Source of the DNA: CAYXXN01 sp964469055
Lineage (GTDB): Bacteria > Acidobacteriota > Thermoanaerobaculia > Multivoradales > JAHEKO01
Assembly: GCA_964469055.1 (NCBI GenBank)
Contig: CAYXXN010000022.1
Span: 1-24,799 of the forward strand
DNA: 24,799 bases
Direction: 5' to 3'
The position numbers were made by a program, and so were the translations under genes. The notes under the pieces are model-generated. The model was not told the origin of the DNA. It saw only the letters and a program-made list of their open reading frames with translations, and searched no databases. Shown in pieces: positions 21,766-24,799 of this stretch (within the stretch, counting starts at the first letter, position 1; each line of letters starts with the position of its first letter).

Positions 21766-23519
21766 GGAACGCCACGAGCTCCTCGCTGGCGCTCCTCGCC
21801 GCGGCCGCTCTCGCCCTGCCCCTGCCGGCGGCCGAGGTGGAGGTCGTCGCCCGCCTCGAGCCGCAGCGCATCGGTCTCGACGACACCGCCACCCTGACGG
21901 TCGAGGTCCGCGGCGCCGCTCTGGCCTCCGTCGACTTCAGTCGCGACATGAAGCTCGACAACCTCGAGCTCGCGGGCGGCCCGAGCCGCAGCTCGCAACT
22001 GAGTCTCGTCAACGGCCAGATGAGCCGCTCCGAGAGCGTGCAGTGGCTCGTTCGCCCGCTCGCGGTCGGAGCCGCCGGCGTGCGCCAGCTCGAGGTCCAC
22101 GTGGGCGGTCAGGTCTTCGCGCCCGCCGACCTCGCGCTCGAGGTGGTGGAAGGTTCCTTGGCGCCAAGCGCTCCGGCCCGGCCCCGCCGCGATCCCTTCC
22201 CGGATCCCTTCGCGAGCTTCTTCGAGCCGCTGCGCGAGCCGCCGGCGGCGCAGTTGCAGCCCAAGCTCTTCCTACGCGCCGAGGTGAGTCCCAAGGAGCC
22301 CTTCGTCGGCCAGCAGGTCTTCTACACGCTGTACCTCTTCAGTCAAACCGAGATCGCCGGCCTGGATCCCGACGCCCTGCCCGACTTCCGAGGCTTTTGG
22401 GTGCACGAGATCCCCGCCCCGGAGCGGCTGGATCTCGAGATCGTCGAACTCGACGGCGAGCGCTACGGTCGCGTGGCGTTGCTGCGCCGGGCCCTCTTCC
22501 CGTTGCATGCCGGGGAGGTCGAGATCCCCGCCGCCAGCGTTCGGCTGGCCGTCCGCACCGCCGATCCCGCCTACCGCGGCCTCCTGCGCCGCACCGAGGA
22601 GCTGCGCCGGACGAGCAACCCGCTGCGCCTCGCCGTGCGCTCTCTACCCCCGGCTCCGCTCGGCTTCAACGGCGCCGTCGGCCGGCTGCAGCTGGCGGCC
22701 GAGCTCGTTCCCGAGCGCGTTGCCGTCGGCGAAGCGGCCACGCTGTCCCTCACGCTGTCGGGCGAAGGGCACCTGCAGGGACTGGCGGCGCCCGCGCTGC
22801 CGCCGCTGCCGGGTGTCGAGGTCTTCCCGCCGCAACAGGAGGGCGACGAGAAGGTGGTCGGCAACCGGGTCCAGGGCCGGCGCACTTGGAGCTGGGTGCT
22901 GGTGCCCGAGCGGGCGGGTGACTGGAGCTTGGGCTCTCTCGCCCTGTCTTTTTTCGATCCTGAGACGGCGAGCTTCCGTTCGACGAGCGCACCGGAGCTG
23001 CGTCTGGCAGCGACGGGGGGCCCGGCCCCGCAAGAGGCCGCGGCCGGCACCTCCCCGCAGCCCGTCGAGACCGCCGCCCCGGAGGCGGTCTCCTCAGCAG
23101 GGTGGCGGCTTCCTTGGGCCGCTCTCCTGGCGGCGGGGGTCGGCCTGGGTCTCGGCGCCGGCCTCCTGCTCGGCCGGCGGTCGCGGTCGACGGGCCCGAC
23201 AGCGAGCCCCGGCGATCGCTTGGCCGCGGCCCTCAACGCGGCCGAGGCCCTGGACAACCCGCGCCAGGCCGCCTCCACTGTCGAGCAGGCCTGCCGTGAC
23301 TACCTGGCCGAGCGGTGGCAGCTCGACCCCGGGACACCCGTCGGGCAATGGGCCGAGGCCCTGGCGGAGCGAGGGGTGCCAGCGGAGGGCGCCCGGAACG
23401 TCTCAGCGGTGGTCGAGGACCTGCACTACCTGCGCTACGCCCCCCAGCTCTCGGCCGCCGAGGACTTGCGGCGGGAGCTCCTGGAGCGCTGCCGGAAACT
23501 CCGCCAGGCCCTAGAATAG
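21762..23519 (+). CDS. batD: BatD-like protein
   Basis: The 585-aa protein has a cleavable signal (about 1-24, ending PLPAAEV). Repeated beta domains of the BatD type follow; the second opens KLFLRAEVSPKEPFVGQQVFYTLYL (near 168-192) and a third starts RLQLAAELVPERVAVGEAATL. One TM helix lies at about 446-467 and a helical cytoplasmic tail follows. BatD is the large periplasmic-facing component of the Bat complex. GTG 21762 is chosen because it overlaps the batC stop as GTGA; a TTG one codon earlier is possible. The tail ends 6 nt before the GGDEF gene. Confidence 0.91.
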   Translation: MRNATSSSLALLAAAALALPLPAAEVEVVARLEPQRIGLDDTATLTVEVRGAALASVDFSRDMKLDNLELAGGPSRSSQLSLVNGQMSRSESVQWLVRPLAVGAAGVRQLEVHVGGQVFAPADLALEVVEGSLAPSAPARPRRDPFPDPFASFFEPLREPPAAQLQPKLFLRAEVSPKEPFVGQQVFYTLYLFSQTEIAGLDPDALPDFRGFWVHEIPAPERLDLEIVELDGERYGRVALLRRALFPLHAGEVEIPAASVRLAVRTADPAYRGLLRRTEELRRTSNPLRLAVRSLPPAPLGFNGAVGRLQLAAELVPERVAVGEAATLSLTLSGEGHLQGLAAPALPPLPGVEVFPPQQEGDEKVVGNRVQGRRTWSWVLVPERAGDWSLGSLALSFFDPETASFRSTSAPELRLAATGGPAPQEAAAGTSPQPVETAAPEAVSSAGWRLPWAALLAAGVGLGLGAGLLLGRRSRSTGPTASPGDRLAAALNAAEALDNPRQAASTVEQACRDYLAERWQLDPGTPVGQWAEALAERGVPAEGARNVSAVVEDLHYLRYAPQLSAAEDLRRELLERCRKLRQALE

Positions 23520-23525
23520 GGCGTC

Positions 23526-24662
23526 ATGGCCCTCGTTCACTCTGTCGAGTCGGCGGAGATCGAGCGCTTCCTGGCGCGCCGCACCAGCGACCGGCCGCTG
23601 GGCGCCGAGAGCGGCTTGACCGAGAGCCTGGTCGGCGTCCTGCTGCGGGTCCATGATCTGGTGGCGGCCGACCAGGGCTCGATCCTGCTCGATGACCGGG
23701 ACGGAGAGTCGACGGGAGCGTCGCTGCTCACCCGCGTCGCCGCCTTCGGCAGCGGCAGCGCCGAGCGCGTCGGCGAGACGCTGAAACCGTCCGAAGAGGT
23801 GGTCTGGGAGGCGTACACGACGGGCCGCGCCGCCGGCTACCGACCTCGCGAGGAGGCGCTCGAACGACTCGGCGAGGCTGCCCGCTCGCGGGTCGCCCTG
23901 CCCATCCGGGTCGGCAGGGAGACCTGCGGAGTGCTCGAGCTGGCGCGCGGCGTCGCTCACGCTCCGTTCGTGGCCGGCGACCTCGAGGTGCTCGAGGTGT
24001 TCGCAGACTACGTCTCGGCGGCTCTCCGCAACGCGCTCGAGGCGCGCCGTACCCAGGAGATCGCGCATCGCGATCGCCTCACCGGGCTCTTGAACGACCG
24101 CTCGATGCACGAAGCCATCTCCAACCTGATCCGAGAGTGCCGGGCCGACGGACGCGACCTCGCCATCCTCTTCCTCGACCTCGACTTCTTCAAGCGCGTC
24201 AACGACACGCACGGCCACTTGGTCGGGAGCCAGGTGCTGCGCGAGCTCGGTCAGCTCCTCGCCGAGGCATGCGCGCGCACGGGCGCCGTAGCGGCGCGCT
24301 ACGGCGGCGACGAGTTCATCCTCGCCGCGGGCGGCATGGGACCGCAGGAGGCCATCGACTTCGCCGAGAGCCTGCGGCTCGCGGTCGGCACCACGACCTT
24401 CGTCGAGGCGCCGAGTGAGATCCAACCGGATGTCTTGCGGTTGAAGGGCATCACCTGCTCGATCGGCATCGCCGCCCTGCTGCGCCACGGCGCGCCCGAC
24501 CTCGACGTCGAGCGCTGCAAGGGACGATTGCTGCGCCTCTCCGACGCCGCGATGTACGTCGCCAAGGAGACCGGCCGCAACCGCACGGCCATGGCTGGCA
24601 CGGTGATCTCGCGCGAAGGTCCATCGGCGAAGCGCTGGGAGCCGCTCGCGGATCCCGATTGA
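23526..24662 (+). CDS. GAF-GGDEF diguanylate cyclase
   Basis: The 378-aa cytoplasmic protein has an N-terminal GAF-like sensor (about 30-175) and a GGDEF domain (about 180-355). RDRLTGLLNDRSM opens the cyclase, FLDLDFFKRVNDTHGH holds the metal site, and the active loop YGGDEF is intact (259-264), so it should make c-di-GMP from two GTP. The product-inhibition site RxxD, expected 5 residues before the GG, reads Arg251-Thr-Gly-Ala254; the Asp is lost, so feedback is probably weak. It follows batD by 6 nt with an AGGG site, so it is likely co-transcribed with the Bat operon. The GAF ligand is unknown. Confidence 0.93.
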   Translation: MALVHSVESAEIERFLARRTSDRPLGAESGLTESLVGVLLRVHDLVAADQGSILLDDRDGESTGASLLTRVAAFGSGSAERVGETLKPSEEVVWEAYTTGRAAGYRPREEALERLGEAARSRVALPIRVGRETCGVLELARGVAHAPFVAGDLEVLEVFADYVSAALRNALEARRTQEIAHRDRLTGLLNDRSMHEAISNLIRECRADGRDLAILFLDLDFFKRVNDTHGHLVGSQVLRELGQLLAEACARTGAVAARYGGDEFILAAGGMGPQEAIDFAESLRLAVGTTTFVEAPSEIQPDVLRLKGITCSIGIAALLRHGAPDLDVERCKGRLLRLSDAAMYVAKETGRNRTAMAGTVISREGPSAKRWEPLADPD

Positions 24663-24686
24663 CCGTCTCGCGCGGCCGGTGATAAC
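24659..24686 (+). promoter_or_regulatory. Sigma-70-like promoter for the last gene
   Basis: TTGACC (24659-24664, one off TTGACA) and GATAAC (24681-24686) are separated by 16 bp. The -35 overlaps the stop codon of the GGDEF gene. A CGCGGGG-TT-CCCCGCG hairpin (24696-24711) follows in the presumed leader. Confidence 0.5.
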
Positions 24687-24741
24687 CTGACGCGCCGCGG
24701 GGTTCCCCGCGCCCCGCCGCCCCCCAGGAGAGGAGTTCCCC

Positions 24742-24799
24742 ATGTCGTCGAGCGTGGACCCCGCCGCCCGCATCGCCGCCGCCGACGTCCGCTCGACCC
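24742..24799 (+). CDS. N-terminal fragment of an unidentified protein
   Basis: An ATG at 24742 follows a strong AGGAGAGGAG ribosome site and opens MSSSVDPAARIAAADVRST, running off the window. Nineteen residues are too few to name a family. The separate promoter suggests that a new transcription unit starts here. Confidence 0.65.
   Translation, partial: MSSSVDPAARIAAADVRST

Overview
This window reads as a piece of a GC-rich, Gram-negative-type bacterial chromosome. The evidence is two probable lipoproteins, a periplasmic-type di-haem peroxidase, the MoxR/DUF58/Bat operon, a Fis-type sigma-54 activator, and GTG starts with 4-nt stop/start overlaps. The gene set would fit Acidobacteriota, Myxococcota or Desulfobacterota; I cannot fix the phylum from sequence alone. 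No rRNA, tRNA, CRISPR array, transposase or phage gene was seen.

Region 1 (1-5332) is a cluster of small stress or envelope genes. It opens with the C-terminus of a sigma-54 enhancer-binding regulator. On the minus strand follow a 47-aa membrane peptide (lmo0937-like), dodecin, a fatty-acid desaturase and a di-haem cytochrome c peroxidase lipoprotein; dodecin, desaturase and peroxidase look like one operon transcribed peroxidase first. A plus-strand alpha/beta hydrolase comes next, then a minus-strand CsbD/two-TM-peptide pair and a divergent plus-strand BON-domain lipoprotein. Four transcription units here carry a close sigma-54 (-24/-12) promoter match in the correct place and orientation. 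The regulator fragment sits beside them. I read this as a sigma-54 stress/envelope regulon.

Region 2 (5384-10855, minus) is a tight metabolic operon: moaC, a NamZ/DUF1343 muramidase, a class-V aminotransferase (probable SerC role), serA and ddl. It links serine synthesis with cell-wall precursor and recycling functions. A TIGR04283-type glycosyltransferase diverges from moaC with almost no space between starts.

Region 3 (11571-11798) is a short non-coding space between convergent genes. It holds a 20-bp inverted repeat with a U-run and an unusual array of 11-bp tandem units built on TGGTNACCA.

Region 4 (11799-16091, minus) is rsmA, ftsK and fmt. FtsK may start at a CTG overlapping the rsmA stop.

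Region 5 (16231-24662, plus) is a moxR, DUF58, anchored accessory protein, batA, batB, batC, batD operon ending in a GAF-GGDEF diguanylate cyclase. Neighbouring genes from DUF58 to batD overlap by 4 nt. A fifth sigma-54 promoter match lies immediately upstream of moxR and would give an almost leaderless mRNA. The window ends with the first codons of a new gene behind a sigma-70-like promoter.
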